A DNA stretch of 64,000 bases from Methanobacteriaceae archaeon (GCA_030016715.1 JASEJD010000005.1:1-64000), one strand, 5' to 3'. Shown: positions 21,071-31,583, counted from the stretch's first letter. Made by a program: numbers and translations. Notes: a model not told the origin generated them from the letters alone.

Positions 21071-21238
21071 TTATAGATCATTTATCTCTCGGAAACGAAT
21101 CTTTCCAGCTCCACAATGAGGACACACCCAACTATTAGGTATATCATCAAAATTTGTGCCAGGTTCAATGCCAGACCTAACATCACCAACATCAGTAGAA
21201 TATATGTAACCACAGACACTGCATTTATAATCTGTCAT
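21071..21238 (-). CDS. Rubredoxin 3
   Basis: A 55-residue rubredoxin, the first of the tandem set in transcription order. Iron ligands C6, C9, C39 and C42 are present (YKCSVCGYIY and WVCPHCGAGK). It differs from the other two where they have YDPE: here it reads YSTDVGD, and the C-terminus is longer (RFREINDL). Such divergence suggests a different partner or potential. The promoter of the island should lie just upstream of it, in 21240-21340. Confidence 0.93.
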   Translation of the reverse strand: MTDYKCSVCGYIYSTDVGDVRSGIEPGTNFDDIPNSWVCPHCGAGKIRFREINDL

Positions 21239-21554
21239 TTTAACTTCTCAAATTTCAAAGTAAAAAAATATTTTTTAATTTAATATATTGTTTTTCAATA
21301 TTTATACCTTTACTCTTTTAGAATCTATATAAAAATCTGGCTGAATTTATTTTTATCTAACTCCATTAATAAAAAAACAGTAAAATAATAATAATAAACC
21401 CTATTTTCTATTAATGCTAATTTAATTGATTAATTCTTGGAAATCACTAATAAGGAAATCTTTAGTCTAATAAAAATTAGATTAGGATTAATTAATTATT
21501 TGAAAATTAAAATTAGTTTTAAATAGAACATATAAATTAAGGATTGAATAGTTT
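21239..21554. other. Noncoding stretch with candidate promoter of the oxygen-defence island
   Basis: 316 bases without a convincing gene. On the minus strand two TATA-like elements occur, TTTTATATA at 21326-21334 and TATAAATATT near 21298-21307, about 90 and 60 bases before rubredoxin 3. A small hairpin (TCTAAT/ATTAGA, 21466-21481) lies nearer the end of the universal stress gene and could help to end its transcript. I see no RNA gene. Confidence 0.4.
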
Positions 21555-21956
21555 TTATTTATCTTTAACTAATAACACAGGAATATCAGTTGATTTAATG
21601 GTACTTTCGGCCACGCTTCCCATTAAGAGCTTTTCTAGACCACTCTTTCCATGAGTCCCAATAACTATTGTATCTGCATGGGACTTTTTCGCAATCTTAT
21701 CCATGTCATGAAGAGGATTTCCCACAATCAGAATTTCATCAACATTAACTCCTTCAGTTTCACCCTTTTCTCTAACATTTTTAAGGATTTTATTACCTTC
21801 TTCTTCCAGAACAGAATAGGGATATATAAGTTTTTCATCAATCACATGGACTGCTACAATTCTAGCATTTAACTTTTTTGCAAGTTCAATAGCCACATCT
21901 TCAGCTTTAGATGCATATCTAGAGCCATCAGTAGGAACCAAAATTGTCTCAAACAT
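21555..21956 (-). CDS. Universal stress protein A family
   Basis: A 133-residue single UspA domain protein that binds ATP and is linked in many organisms with survival under stress. The start ILVPTDGSRYASKAEDVAIEL and the nucleotide loop IVIGTHGKSGLEKLLMGSVAE, with terminal VLLVKDK, match the ATP-binding class. Its ATG overlaps the stop of the flavoprotein gene upstream (22507-21956), so both are co-translated. Confidence 0.92.
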   Translation of the reverse strand: MFETILVPTDGSRYASKAEDVAIELAKKLNARIVAVHVIDEKLIYPYSVLEEEGNKILKNVREKGETEGVNVDEILIVGNPLHDMDKIAKKSHADTIVIGTHGKSGLEKLLMGSVAESTIKSTDIPVLLVKDK

Positions 21957-22507
21957 TATTTCACTTTCCTCAAATGGTCTCCCACAACAAAATCAACCCC
22001 ACCTAAATGTAGAACTGGTTTAACCTTTTCAACATTTAACAATCCATCTTTAAGGGAGCCCGGCTTAATATCAGTTCGAACCACTCTACCCACTATCAAG
22101 TTATGATCACCAGCATCTTTAATCCATTCCACCTTACATTCTAAATGTCCAACACACTCCTTAATCTTAGGAGGTGCCACCAATTCTGAGGGAATTTGAT
22201 TCAAACCTGCTTTTTCAATTTCATTTACTCCATAAGGAAATTTCTCACCGGTAATCCATAGTTTTTCTAAGATAGTCTCGGGGGGAATATTAACTACAAA
22301 TTCTGGGATTTCCTCAATATTCTGATAAGTGTCATGGCTAGGAACTGATGCAAATGCTACCAGTGGAGGGTCCATGGATACAGGCATGGTAAATGAAAAA
22401 GGGGCAGCATTAACTTCATTTTTTGAATTAATTGTTGTTACTATAATGGTCGGTCGGGGAGCCAGAATTCTGTATGCATTTTTATTATCCAACTTTTCAA
22501 ATGCCAT
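21956..22507 (-). CDS. Flavin reductase-like FMN-binding protein (flavoredoxin type)
   Basis: A 183-residue split-barrel flavoprotein. The sequence shows YRILAPRPTIIVTT, NAAPFSFTMPVSMDPPLVAFA and the motif HDTYQNIEEIPEFVVNIP, as in flavoredoxins and NAD(P)H-flavin reductase-like proteins of anaerobes. It likely binds FMN and passes electrons; the substrate is unknown. It shares one base with the start of the universal stress gene. Together with that gene it forms a two-gene unit behind atwA. Confidence 0.85.
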   Translation of the reverse strand: MAFEKLDNKNAYRILAPRPTIIVTTINSKNEVNAAPFSFTMPVSMDPPLVAFASVPSHDTYQNIEEIPEFVVNIPPETILEKLWITGEKFPYGVNEIEKAGLNQIPSELVAPPKIKECVGHLECKVEWIKDAGDHNLIVGRVVRTDIKPGSLKDGLLNVEKVKPVLHLGGVDFVVGDHLRKVK

Positions 22508-22592
22508 TTTAATACCTCAAATTATACTTAACAAAGGGATTTTATTCATCTAACAAAATTGATTAAATATCTTTTTTTTATTATTTAGCTTA

Positions 22593-24311
22593 CTATTCTG
22601 TTTTTACAGTTCTTTTTTCCAGATATTCTGCATCACTAATTTTAATGAATTGATTACACAGTTTCCCAGGTTTACCTTCAATTACTAATTTCCCATCCTG
22701 GATCAATATGGATCTAGTTGAAACTTCTTCAATAAAATCAACATGATGGCTAACCATCACTATAGTTGTATTAAATTCTTTATTTATTCTTTTGAGGGCA
22801 TTTGATACATTTCTTAATGTTATAGGGTCTAAGTCTCCAAATGGTTCATCAAGTATCAGCACTTCTGGATTTGAGGTAAGAACTAGTGCTAAAGTGGCTC
22901 TAACTTTTTGTCCTCCAGATAATTCATAGGATTTACGATCAAGAATTTCTAGTGGTAAATCCAGTGCTTTGAATATAGGTTCGGCATAGGTTTTCACAGC
23001 ATTTTCCGGGAAACTAGGGAATAAATCGTGTAAAATTTCAGGATCTAATCCAATCTTCTCTAATCGGAACTTAGCTTCATTTTCTGGAAGATCAGTTAGT
23101 TGATATAAAACATCAAGTATAACATCACTAATACCCATTTCCTCTGCCTTTTCACGAGCCTTTCCAATAACATTTTCATTTTTTACTCCTAATCGTGCTG
23201 CTATTTGTTCCTTTACAGTAGAATGATGTGTCAATGAGAATTCCTGATGCATAAATCCTAATTTACGTCTTATAGTCATTCTGAGAAGTCCAGGTTCATG
23301 CATATTAATCCATTCACCATCCAATTTGAAATATACTTCACCTAAATCAGGGGTGTCAAGACCAGCAATCATTCTGAGTAAAACAGTTTTTCCAGATCCA
23401 CTAGGCCCTATTATAGATAATATTTCCCCTTTTTTAATTTTAAAATTAATATCTTCCATTTCCAGTACATTTCCACCCTTTAATAGGAAAAATTTTCTTT
23501 TAAGATTTTCAACTTTAATAATTGGATCATCTACTTGGGAATCTTCTTGATTCTCATATTTACTGTCAATACTATTTAAAAATTCTCCAATTATAACATC
23601 AGGGCTTCCTTCATCAATAATTTCCCCCTTATCCATTAAAATTAATCTATCTGCTAAATATTCATGAACTTCAGGTAAATGGGATACCAGAATAACTGTA
23701 ACACCTAGTTCTTTATTAATATTTTTAATTGCATCTAAAATCTCCTGTTTAGTTTTTGGACAGGACATTGTTGCTGGTTCATCTAATAATAAAACTTTAG
23801 GTTTTTTTGCCAGCTGCCGGGCCATAATCAAGCGCTGCTTTTCTCCACCACTCAATACTGGTGCAAAATGATCCTTTTTATCCCCTAATCCTACTAAATT
23901 TAGAATATTTATTGCTTCTTCCCCAAATTCGTTAAAAGCATCATCAAATTCGGTTAAAGCTTCGTCACCATATTTTGTACCGTATAATTTTCTTAAAACA
24001 TTTTGAAGGGCTGTTTCAGACCATAATCCAAATGATCGCTGCAAGTGAATGGCAGTTGCCTTTTTTAGCTTCGTAAAATAATAAGGTGTTGAATCTGGTG
24101 ATAGTGTGACATCATCTACTCTAATTTCTCCCTCATCAAATGGTTCCACACCTCTAAGAATCCTTAAAAGAGTGCTTTTTCCCGAACCACTCATTCCAAT
24201 TATTCCAACAATTTCACCTTCTTCTGCTTTGAAATTAATGTTATTTAGGGCCTTTAACTCGGCACCGTTTTTCATTTGATATGTTTTGGATAAATTTTTT
24301 ACTTCAATCAT
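22593..24311 (-). CDS. atwA: Methyl-coenzyme M reductase activation component A2 (twin ABC ATPase)
   Basis: Component A2 takes part in ATP-dependent reduction of the Ni of F430 in methyl-coenzyme M reductase to the active Ni(I) state. The 572-residue protein has two ABC ATPase domains. Domain 1: Walker A GMSGSGKST near residue 39, signature LSGGEKQR, Walker B VLLLDEPA. Domain 2: Walker A GPSGSGKTV near 298, signature LSGGQKVRA, Walker B LILDEPFGD. There are no membrane segments, which separates it from transporters. The distinctive insert HLQRSFGLWSE fits AtwA. It is transcribed divergently from nadM; an inverted repeat lies in the gap. Confidence 0.9.
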   Translation of the reverse strand: MIEVKNLSKTYQMKNGAELKALNNINFKAEEGEIVGIIGMSGSGKSTLLRILRGVEPFDEGEIRVDDVTLSPDSTPYYFTKLKKATAIHLQRSFGLWSETALQNVLRKLYGTKYGDEALTEFDDAFNEFGEEAINILNLVGLGDKKDHFAPVLSGGEKQRLIMARQLAKKPKVLLLDEPATMSCPKTKQEILDAIKNINKELGVTVILVSHLPEVHEYLADRLILMDKGEIIDEGSPDVIIGEFLNSIDSKYENQEDSQVDDPIIKVENLKRKFFLLKGGNVLEMEDINFKIKKGEILSIIGPSGSGKTVLLRMIAGLDTPDLGEVYFKLDGEWINMHEPGLLRMTIRRKLGFMHQEFSLTHHSTVKEQIAARLGVKNENVIGKAREKAEEMGISDVILDVLYQLTDLPENEAKFRLEKIGLDPEILHDLFPSFPENAVKTYAEPIFKALDLPLEILDRKSYELSGGQKVRATLALVLTSNPEVLILDEPFGDLDPITLRNVSNALKRINKEFNTTIVMVSHHVDFIEEVSTRSILIQDGKLVIEGKPGKLCNQFIKISDAEYLEKRTVKTE

Positions 24312-24327
24312 TGTCTATCACCGTAAA

Positions 24328-24392
24328 TAATAGAAAATCTGAATTCTTTAATGAAACTAATTGTCCAACAAATTATATTAGATTTTCTATTA
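24328..24392. repeat. Inverted repeat around the atwA promoter
   Basis: Arms TAATAGAAAATCT (24328-24340) and AGATTTTCTATTA (24380-24392) are exact complements, 13 bp each, separated by 39 bases. The TATA-like AATTATATTA (24371-24380), which on the minus strand could serve atwA, lies at the inner edge of one arm. The arrangement looks like a pair of operator half-sites, but could also be a chance feature of AT-rich DNA. Confidence 0.45.
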
Positions 24393-24447
24393 ATAAACTC
24401 TAAGATAATAATTAATAAAATTTAATAGGCCTATTTAATAAACATGA

Positions 24448-25038
<591 letters not shown>

Positions 25039-25073
25039 AGTTATCTAATTGATTAGTGCAGGTTTGTGATATA

Positions 25074-25511
25074 ATGTTAATAAAAATAATTAAAAATACT
25101 GAAGATTTAGTAACAATAAATGATCTAATAACTCATGTGGAGAATAATAATAAAATAGACCACTGCGGTGCAATATATACTTTCCAAGGAATTGTAAGAG
25201 GTAACGAAAAAGGGAAAAAAATTAAAAGACTAGATTTAAGCACACCTAACATTGAAAAAACAGAAAATGAACTGGAACTCATTGTTAAAGATGTTAAAAA
25301 AAAGTATAAAGTGGTGGATATCGCAGTAGTGCATTATGTAGGTGAATTTCACGTTGGAGATCCCTTATTTTTAGTTGCTGTGGCAGGATCCCATAGAAAT
25401 GAAACTATTGAGGCTCTAAATGAAATTATTGAAAGAACAAAATTTGAATTAGATTTTAAAAAAGAAGAGCACACCGGAACCGGCATGAATATCATAATGT
25501 CTGGAGGTTAA
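25074..25511 (+). CDS. moaE: Molybdopterin synthase catalytic subunit
   Basis: Transfers sulfur from MoaD to precursor Z to form molybdopterin, which in methanogens serves the tungsten or molybdenum formylmethanofuran dehydrogenase. Visible motifs: GAIYTFQGIVRG, VDIAVVHYVGEFHVGD and VAVAGSHRNETIEAL, then FKKEEHTGTG. The ATG at 25074 has GTGAT upstream and gives 145 residues; a GTG 18 bases earlier is possible. The last ten codons plus stop are repeated 71 bases downstream (next entry). Confidence 0.9.
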   Translation: MLIKIIKNTEDLVTINDLITHVENNNKIDHCGAIYTFQGIVRGNEKGKKIKRLDLSTPNIEKTENELELIVKDVKKKYKVVDIAVVHYVGEFHVGDPLFLVAVAGSHRNETIEALNEIIERTKFELDFKKEEHTGTGMNIIMSGG

Positions 25512-25513
25512 AC

Positions 25514-25584
25514 CATTCAGGAACCACATGAAGAAATAACAGGTAGGGATCAGCCATGAATATCATAATGTCTGGAGGTTAAAC
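25514..25584 (+). pseudogene. Duplicated remnant of the moaE 3-prime end
   Basis: Thirty bases at the end of moaE (25484-25513, coding MNIIMSGG and stop) recur exactly at 25555-25584. The bases before the second copy read EEITGRDQ in one frame, which resembles EEHTGTG before the first copy, with a frame break in between. It therefore looks like a leftover second moaE tail, either from a local duplication or from recombination with another moaE allele. It is not expressed as a protein by itself. Confidence 0.6.
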
Positions 25585-25618
25585 TAATAGTCTAATTTTT
25601 TTTTGGGGGTTATTTGAA

Positions 25619-26773
25619 TTGAAATTCATAAGGGACAGTGTACATGGAAATCTTCACCTAGAAAATTTTGAGGTAAATATAGTTGATACACCTCAAGTTC
25701 AAAGACTTAGAAGAATTAAACAGTTAGGATTTACCTACCTTGTATATCCTGGTGCTAATCATTCCCGTTTCGAACATTCCATGGGCACCATGTTTCTGGC
25801 TTCTAAATTATCTGATAATTTAGATTTAGATGATGATGAAAAAGAAATAGTACGAATTAGCGCAATTCTGCACGACGTGGGACATGGACCATTTTCCCAT
25901 GTATCGGAAGCAGTTTTAAATCATTCCCATGAAATTTTCACATCAAAAATTATAAAAGAGTCTCAAATAGCAGATATATTATCTGAATCATTTGAACCAA
26001 AAGAAATTATTGATGTTATCAGTGGAAAAGGACCCTTGGGACAGATAATTTCCGGAGAGCTAGATGTAGATCGTATGGATTATTTGCTGCGAGATTCACA
26101 TTACACTGGAGTGGCATACGGAGTAATTGATGCAGAAAGATTACTGGATAACATGAAGCTAAAAAAGAACTTGGTCCTAGATATCAAAGGAGTTCAAGCT
26201 GCTGAATCAACTTTAGTAGCCCGTTATTTCATGTATCCTAGTGTTTACCAGCATCACACCACACGCATAGTTAACTCCATGTTTCGAAGGTGTTTAAGAA
26301 AACTATTTGAGAAGGGTGATGTTAATCCAGATAAGATTTACAAATACGATGATACTGATATTACTTCTATAGCCCGTGCAAAAGATGGATTTGTTAAAGA
26401 AATAATGGGTAGATTAGATGATAGGGATCTATTTAAAAATATATATTGCTTAAAACTTAGCGAAATTGACTATCCTGAGGAGATATTTAAAATAAGTCAT
26501 GAGGAGATTAAAAATATTGAGAATGAAATATCAGAGGACTTAAATATCCCTCCAGATTATGTTATTATTGACGTGCCAGATTATCCTTCATTTGATGAAA
26601 TGCAAACCTTAGTATCTGTTGATAATGACATTGTTAAATTAAGTGAAATATCCAGTATAGTAGCGGCTTTAAATGATGCTCGTTTCAATCACGCAGATTT
26701 ATGTATATATTTACCTGAAGAGTATTCTGAAAAAGCATATAATATCTCCTTTGAAGAATATCTTAACTTATAA
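25619..26773 (+). CDS. HD superfamily phosphohydrolase (COG1078, dNTPase-like)
   Basis: A 384-residue metal-dependent phosphohydrolase related to dGTPase and SAMHD1-like enzymes. It starts MKFIRDSVHGNLHL, as archaeal members do. The metal motif is spread over HSRFEHSMGT, ILHDVGHGPFSH (the HD pair) and ELDVDRMDYLLRDS. The TTG start at 25619 has GGGGGT 8 bases upstream and agrees with the family N-terminus. The substrate is probably a nucleotide, but is not proven for archaeal members. Confidence 0.88.
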   Translation: MKFIRDSVHGNLHLENFEVNIVDTPQVQRLRRIKQLGFTYLVYPGANHSRFEHSMGTMFLASKLSDNLDLDDDEKEIVRISAILHDVGHGPFSHVSEAVLNHSHEIFTSKIIKESQIADILSESFEPKEIIDVISGKGPLGQIISGELDVDRMDYLLRDSHYTGVAYGVIDAERLLDNMKLKKNLVLDIKGVQAAESTLVARYFMYPSVYQHHTTRIVNSMFRRCLRKLFEKGDVNPDKIYKYDDTDITSIARAKDGFVKEIMGRLDDRDLFKNIYCLKLSEIDYPEEIFKISHEEIKNIENEISEDLNIPPDYVIIDVPDYPSFDEMQTLVSVDNDIVKLSEISSIVAALNDARFNHADLCIYLPEEYSEKAYNISFEEYLNL

Positions 26774-26910
26774 TTAAATTGATTAATTTAGTTATCAATA
26801 TATCCTTAGGGTATTGTAATATGTAATGAAAAAGAATGGAATTAAAAAATTAAATTAATAGAATAAAAAAAATACAGATCTATATCTATTAATAGAATTG
26901 AGTGTTTAAA

Positions 26911-27471
26911 ATGATAATTGTAGCTATAACTGGTGCAAGCGGCGTAATATATGGATTTAATCTTTTAAAATCCTTAAAAGAACTTAAAATGGATACATCA
27001 TTGGTTATCACTAAACCTGCAAAAATTATAATAAACCATGAACTAGACATGGATGAAGAAGATATTATAAAATTGGCTACTCGTTTTTATGAGCCTGATG
27101 ATCTAACTGCTTCAATTAATAGTGGTTCTTGCCGTTTTAATTCTATGATTATAGTGCCTTGCACCATGAAAACATTATCTGCTATAGCCAGTGGATATGC
27201 CAGTAACGCCATAACCCGGGCAGCTGACGTGGCACTTAAAGAAAAGAGAAAATTAATACTTGTACCGAGAGAAACACCCCTTAGATCAGTTCATTTAGAG
27301 AATATGTTGAAAGTTAGTGGTGAAGGTGGCGTGATTCTACCTGCAATGCCTGGTTTTTATCATAACCCTGAAAATATTGATGATATGGCAAATTTTATTG
27401 TTGGTAAAATTTTAGATGTGCTAGGAATTGAAAATCATCTTTTCAAGCGCTGGCATGGTGAAAAACCATGA
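26911..27471 (+). CDS. ubiX: Flavin prenyltransferase UbiX
   Basis: Makes prenylated FMN from dimethylallyl phosphate and FMN, the cofactor of UbiD-type decarboxylases. Signatures: VAITGASGVIYGF, IIVPCTMKTLSAIASGYASN and LVPRETPLRSVHLENMLKVS. I place the start at ATG 26911, three codons inside a GTG-started frame. The 186 residues match the family. It overlaps the next gene by 4 bases (ATGA). No UbiD partner is in this window. Confidence 0.94.
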   Translation: MIIVAITGASGVIYGFNLLKSLKELKMDTSLVITKPAKIIINHELDMDEEDIIKLATRFYEPDDLTASINSGSCRFNSMIIVPCTMKTLSAIASGYASNAITRAADVALKEKRKLILVPRETPLRSVHLENMLKVSGEGGVILPAMPGFYHNPENIDDMANFIVGKILDVLGIENHLFKRWHGEKP

Positions 27472-28031
27472 AAAAGAATTATAAATTTATTGTATCAAAT
27501 GATGTACCAGGACCAACCAAGGAAGAAATTCGTTGTTTAGTCATGTGTAAATCGGAGGTTTCCAGTAGTGATGTGATTCTTGAAATTGGAACTGGTACTG
27601 GTGGTTTAACCACCGAGTTTGCTCGAAAGGCTAAAAAAGTTTTTTCTGTAGATAAAAATCCCAAAGCCATAAGTTTAGCTCAGGCTAATTTAAAAAGAAT
27701 GAAACTGGAACATAAAGTAGAACTTATTCAAGGAGATGCTTTAACTGTATTGGATGATATTCCCCAATTTGATGTGTTAATGATCGGTGGAAGCAGTGGT
27801 GATCTATCTCAGATAATCAAAAAAGGTTATAAACATCTTAAGACAGGTGGAAGGATAATAATAACAGCTATTTTACTTGAAACCCGTTTTGAAGCAGTTA
27901 ATACATTAAGAGAACTTTCTATGAATCCAGATATTGTAGATATTTCAATTTCTAAGGGTAAAATTATTGAAAGAGGCACAATGATGTACGCCGAAAATCC
28001 AGTTGCGATAATTTATTCATCCAAAAAATAA
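27468..28031 (+). CDS. cbiT: Cobalt-precorrin-6B (C15)-methyltransferase-like
   Basis: Belongs to the CbiT/CobL-C methyltransferases that methylate C15 and decarboxylate precorrin in anaerobic cobamide synthesis. The start VPGPTKEEIRCLVMCK and motif I LEIGTGTGGLTTEFA are characteristic; FDVLMIGGSSGDL matches the later GGSGG-type loop. The 187 residues fit CbiT. It is coupled to ubiX by a 4-base overlap, an unusual pairing for cobamide genes. The cobamide precursor genes cobA and hemD lie 15 kb away. Confidence 0.9.
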   Translation: MKKNYKFIVSNDVPGPTKEEIRCLVMCKSEVSSSDVILEIGTGTGGLTTEFARKAKKVFSVDKNPKAISLAQANLKRMKLEHKVELIQGDALTVLDDIPQFDVLMIGGSSGDLSQIIKKGYKHLKTGGRIIITAILLETRFEAVNTLRELSMNPDIVDISISKGKIIERGTMMYAENPVAIIYSSKK

Positions 28032-28129
28032 CATAGTCTAGCTAGAAGTTAAATTTTATTAACTGAATGAACCTTCTTTCGATTAAATAATATTATTAAA
28101 CAATTAATTATAAATTTCAAGGAGATAAC

Positions 28130-28891
28130 ATGAAAAAAATAGGTTGGAGATTTCGTTTAGGCATATTTCTTGTAATTTTATCTATTCTTCTATATTTTAT
28201 TCAGTACCTTATCTTCCATAAACTGGACACAGAACTTTTTTATATTGGTATTGACATCTCATTTTTACCCATAGAAATATTAGTAGTTGTACTGGTAATA
28301 GAAAAAGCCATCAATGAGAAAGAAAAGAAAATCATGCTGGAAAAGTTAAATATGGTCATAGGCGCATTTTTTAGTGATGTTGGAACAGAACTTATCAAAT
28401 TTATGGGAGTATTTGACCCGAAAAAAGATGAAATTCGCAATTATTTAATGGTTGATGATGAATGGGATCATGAACATTTTTTAAAAACTTCAGAGCAGAT
28501 TAAAAATTTTGATTTCCATATCCAACTTGATTATAATAACAAGACATCACTAAATCATCTTGACAGTCTTAAAAGTTTTCTGATTAAAAAAAGGGAGTTT
28601 CTACTACGTCTTCTTGAAAATCCCAACCTACTGGAACATGATAGCTTCACAGACATGTTATGGGCAGTTTTCCATTTGAGTGAGGAGCTAGAAAAGAGGA
28701 ATGATTTATATAATTTAACATCAGCGGATTATGAACATCTTGCTGGGGATATCAACAGAGCATATGCTTTATTAATTTATGAATGGCTGCAGTACATGGA
28801 GCATCTTATGATTAATTACCCTTATTTATTTTCTCTGGCCATGAGAACAAATCCATTTGATCCAGATGCCCGAGTTGAATTTACAGGCTAA
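28130..28891 (+). CDS. Two-helix membrane protein of unknown function
   Basis: I do not recognise the family. The 253-residue protein has two membrane helices in its first 65 residues (about 10-28 and 45-62, rich in Ile, Leu and Val), followed by about 190 cytoplasmic, mostly helical residues with charged stretches (NEKEKKIMLEKLN, SFLIKKREFLLRLLENPNL). There are no Cys and no catalytic motif. The layout, short membrane anchor plus helical bundle, would fit a scaffold or sensor. It has AAGGAGA upstream of the ATG and stands alone. Confidence 0.65.
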   Translation: MKKIGWRFRLGIFLVILSILLYFIQYLIFHKLDTELFYIGIDISFLPIEILVVVLVIEKAINEKEKKIMLEKLNMVIGAFFSDVGTELIKFMGVFDPKKDEIRNYLMVDDEWDHEHFLKTSEQIKNFDFHIQLDYNNKTSLNHLDSLKSFLIKKREFLLRLLENPNLLEHDSFTDMLWAVFHLSEELEKRNDLYNLTSADYEHLAGDINRAYALLIYEWLQYMEHLMINYPYLFSLAMRTNPFDPDARVEFTG

Positions 28892-29004
28892 TTATACACA
28901 CTTAGTACTATTTAGGGACAAATTTATCAATTTCATAAAAATTAAATCCAAATCATTTATATACTTGTAATAATATAATTGTAAAAAACTCAAGGTTGGT
29001 ATTA

Positions 29005-29244
29005 ATGAAGAGACTAACTTTAGAACAATATAGAGTAATGGTTGATGAAGTAATAGAGTTTAAAAAGCAGAATGGTGAAATGCCCGAATTCACCATGATA
29101 GATGGGACAAAAATTGAGAAAGAAAATATTATTGATATTATTGAGAGGGTTAACAAGTTCATACTTGAGATGGGCAGAAACCCGCGAAGTGTAGATATAC
29201 AAACCTTCGATACAGACCAATACAACTTAATTAAAATGAAATAA
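29005..29244 (+). CDS. Small protein with two pseudomurein-binding-like repeats
   Basis: A 79-residue protein that begins MKRLTLEQYRVM at ATG 29005 (preferred over a TTG three codons earlier). Two segments resemble each other and the pseudomurein-binding repeat of Methanobacteriales: EVIEFKKQNGEMPEFTMIDG and RVNKFILEMGRNPRSVDI, sharing the pattern V-x2-F-x3-(N/M)G-x2-P. No signal peptide is present, so a wall role would need another export route; a cytoplasmic role is as likely. Its end overlaps the convergent mobA gene by 14 bases. Confidence 0.6.
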   Translation: MKRLTLEQYRVMVDEVIEFKKQNGEMPEFTMIDGTKIEKENIIDIIERVNKFILEMGRNPRSVDIQTFDTDQYNLIKMK

Positions 29245-29857
29245 TATCTTCTGGCCGGTTAATATTTCTAAAACTGACTTTAGACTTATCCAAATCTTTC
29301 ACATTAACATACTTTATCTTTAACTGCTTAGTTAATGATTTAACATCATTGGTTTTATTTTTAAGGAGTTTTTTAATTTTTGGAATTGCTTTTTTGGTAT
29401 ATATGGCATGTAATGGTTCTAAGTCTCCGTTATCCCACTGAGGAATAATAGAATCATAGATATTATCACTTTTTTGATTTATTTTCTCTGTTTCAAAGAT
29501 ATGAAATATGTTATTTAAAAATGATTTTGTTACAAATGGAGAATCACAGGGTAAAATAAGAGCATAATCAGATTTTATTCTGGTCAAACCAGTCAATATT
29601 CCCACAAGAGGGCCCTGTTCTGATATTTCATCCTTTAAGAATTTAAGGTTATAATAGGGATGGTCATTTTTTTTGATAAAATTTTTATAAAATTCAATCT
29701 GCTTTTCATCTCTAAGTATAATTAATATTTCATCAAAGAAATCATTTAAGTTATGAATGAGATGCAAGATTAAGGGTTTGTCATCTAAAATGAGAGATCC
29801 TTTATCTCTTCCCATTCTAGTTCCTCTTCCTCCGCATAATATTATGCATGATTTCAT
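29231..29857 (-). CDS. mobA: Molybdenum cofactor guanylyltransferase-like protein
   Basis: Attaches GMP to molybdopterin (or its tungsten form) for formylmethanofuran and formate dehydrogenases. The nucleotide loop LCGGRGTRMGRDKG is at residues 7-20, LILPCDSPF near 98 holds the metal-binding Asp, and QWDNGDLEPLHAIYTKKA is typical. The 208 residues agree with MobA-like NTP transferases. Another nucleotidyltransferase role cannot be fully excluded. It converges with, and overlaps by 14 bases, the small repeat protein gene. Confidence 0.85.
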   Translation of the reverse strand: MKSCIILCGGRGTRMGRDKGSLILDDKPLILHLIHNLNDFFDEILIILRDEKQIEFYKNFIKKNDHPYYNLKFLKDEISEQGPLVGILTGLTRIKSDYALILPCDSPFVTKSFLNNIFHIFETEKINQKSDNIYDSIIPQWDNGDLEPLHAIYTKKAIPKIKKLLKNKTNDVKSLTKQLKIKYVNVKDLDKSKVSFRNINRPEDIISF

Positions 29858-29909
29858 GTAATTTAGATTCCATTACTGAATTAAAAGAATTTTAAAAAAT
29901 ATAATAGTT

Positions 29910-31415
<1,506 letters not shown>

Positions 31416-31510
31416 TTAAAGGTTTAATTATGATTGGGAAAATTAATACAATCAAAATATTATTATACTAAAATATTTATTAATATTCTATTTATCTTGA
31501 ATAGAATAAC

Positions 31511-31583
31511 ATTATTGGTATTAGGACAATTATTAATTAATTTCTAATTATTGGTATTAGTACAAATTATTAATTAATTTCTA
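31511..31583. repeat. Tandem direct repeat of about 37 bp
   Basis: Two adjacent units, 31511-31546 (36 bases) and 31547-31583 (37 bases), both read ATTATTGGTATTAG, then ACAA and TTATTAATTAATTTCTA; they differ by one substitution and one inserted A. They sit in the gap between the 3-prime end of mfnB (31607) and the 5-prime end of guaB (31397). Confidence 0.85.

Noticed and set aside
21956-24311. atwA as a two-domain ABC transporter ATPase
   Set aside because: No membrane partner next to it, and the inserts and lengths of both domains fit methyl-coenzyme M reductase component A2.
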